Under the pieces are notes generated by a model that worked only from the letters and a program-made list of their open reading frames with translations, did no database searches and was not told the origin of the DNA. From contig JBBRLL010000012.1 of NCBI GenBank assembly GCA_038231395.1, forward strand, positions 1-64,000: a stretch of DNA of 64,000 nucleotides, written 5' to 3'. Positions 63,357 to 64,000 of this stretch are shown here, piece by piece. Position 1 is the first letter of the stretch; each line of letters starts with the position of its first letter. The stretch comes from Stagnihabitans sp038231395 (GTDB taxonomy: Bacteria; Pseudomonadota; Alphaproteobacteria; Rhodobacterales; Rhodobacteraceae). The position numbers and the translations under genes were made by a program.

Positions 63357-64000
63357 GGCTGCCGTGTTGGAGAGCGTCGCAGTCATACATGCGCGTGCGG
63401 GGTCTGGGCCGGTTCGGATTGCGATGATCCTTGGCTCCGGTCTTGGGCATCTGGCACATGCCGTGGACGGAGTGGCGATACCCTACGCCGATTTGCCGGG
63501 CTTTCCGCATGTATCGGTTTCGGGGCATAATCCGAGCCTGCATGTTGGCACTTTGGAAGGGGTGCGCGTCGCTATTCTGGGTGCGCGTGAGCATTACTAT
63601 GAAAAGGGCAACCCTGCCGCGATGCGCGGCGCGTTGGAGACGGTGAAGGCGTTGGGCGCGCAAACCGTGATTGCCACCAATGCGGCGGGCAGTATGCGCG
63701 AGGATATCCAGCCCGGCGATCTGATGCTGTTGACCGATCATATCAACTTCTCGGGCCTCAACCCGCTGATCGGTGAACCGACCGATGCGCGGTTTGTGCC
63801 GATGCGCGATGCCCATGATCCCGGCTTGCGGGCGGCGCTGAAGGCTGCGGCACTGGCTGTGGGTGAGCCTTTGGCCGAAGGGGTCTATGCCTGGTACTCC
63901 GGTCCGTCTTTTGAAACCGTCGCCGAAATCCGCGCGATCCGGATTTTGGGCGGCGATGCGGTGGGGATGTCAACCGTGCCAGAGGTGATCCTTGCGCGGT
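63340..64000 (+). CDS. Purine nucleoside phosphorylase, C-terminus beyond window
   Basis: About 220 of roughly 270 residues visible, SD GGAGGAG. Trimeric class II PNP/MTAP-like family: MILGSGLGHLA (phosphate loop), REHYYEKGNPAAM (phosphate-binding Arg/His), ATNAAGSMREDIQPGDLMLLTDHINF and GMSTVPEVILAR (base site). Splits purine nucleosides with phosphate to base plus ribose-1-phosphate. Last visible gene of the transporter operon. Confidence 0.92.
   Translation, partial: MSRNAEAAVLESVAVIHARAGSGPVRIAMILGSGLGHLAHAVDGVAIPYADLPGFPHVSVSGHNPSLHVGTLEGVRVAILGAREHYYEKGNPAAMRGALETVKALGAQTVIATNAAGSMREDIQPGDLMLLTDHINFSGLNPLIGEPTDARFVPMRDAHDPGLRAALKAAALAVGEPLAEGVYAWYSGPSFETVAEIRAIRILGGDAVGMSTVPEVILAR

Noticed and set aside
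1..64000. tRNA, rRNA, insertion sequences, prophage or integrase
   Set aside because: I looked through the intergenic regions for tRNA-like TTCGA loops, terminal inverted repeats and transposase or integrase motifs and found none I could support.

Overview
The window is a contiguous piece of a GC-rich alphaproteobacterial chromosome, most likely Rhodobacterales (Rhodobacter/Roseobacter type). The grounds are codon use, an RpoH2-type sigma factor, a MoeB-like enzyme with an N-terminal membrane domain, a GST with a C-terminal YHS-like module, a ComM gene with a CtrA-like site, and dense operons with ATGA/TGATG overlaps. I saw no rRNA, tRNA, insertion sequence, prophage or CRISPR array. The first gene (Hsp70-like) and the last (purine nucleoside phosphorylase) are cut by the window ends.

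Layout. 1-13.2 kb (minus strand): Hsp70-like protein; an SDR/aldo-keto reductase pair; a possible operon of a two-repeat membrane protein, a 67-aa membrane protein, two exported isoaspartate-methyltransferase paralogues and a membrane spermidine-synthase-like protein; then an RND pump with its adaptor. 13.2-14.0 kb has no recognisable gene. 14.0-21.9 kb (plus): a ytfQRT-yjfF galactofuranose-type ABC importer, its probable FadR-type regulator, an endonuclease/exonuclease/phosphatase protein and a phospholipase D protein. 22.0-26.0 kb: an HTH-only ModE-like regulator, a decayed BMP-family pseudogene, and modABC with inverted repeats that look like Mo-boxes. 26.0-29.2 kb: an orphan alpha/beta-hydrolase-fold protein divergent from an RTX-tailed glycosidase-like protein. 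29.2-37.7 kb: ornithine cyclodeaminase-like protein with divergent Lrp regulator, PfkB kinase, MYG1 protein, M3 peptidase behind an amino-acid ABC permease and binding protein that have no ATPase here, and a LigB-like dioxygenase.

37.9-47.1 kb: rpoH2-coaBC-dut-moeB (minus), cobP, GST, comM (plus), then rsmI-yraN-gshB (minus). 47.4-53 kb (plus): LpoA-like lipoprotein, glnD, murJ. 53-58.5 kb: a rhomboid-like protein lacking the catalytic residues, trpS, a 15-bp tandem repeat and strong terminator (possible small RNA), branched-chain aminotransferase, universal stress protein, and nfu-tsaB-rimI behind an Irr/ICE-like palindrome. 58.7-64 kb (plus): a BMP-type nucleoside ABC importer overlapping a purine nucleoside phosphorylase, i.e. 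uptake coupled to purine salvage.

Most worth following up: the exported SAM-enzyme cluster (5.4-8.4 kb), the CtrA-like site before comM, the catalytically dead rhomboid, the Mo-boxes beside the BMP pseudogene, the RTX glycosidase and the 54.9-55.3 kb intergenic region. All functional names are inferred from sequence reading only; no database search was run.
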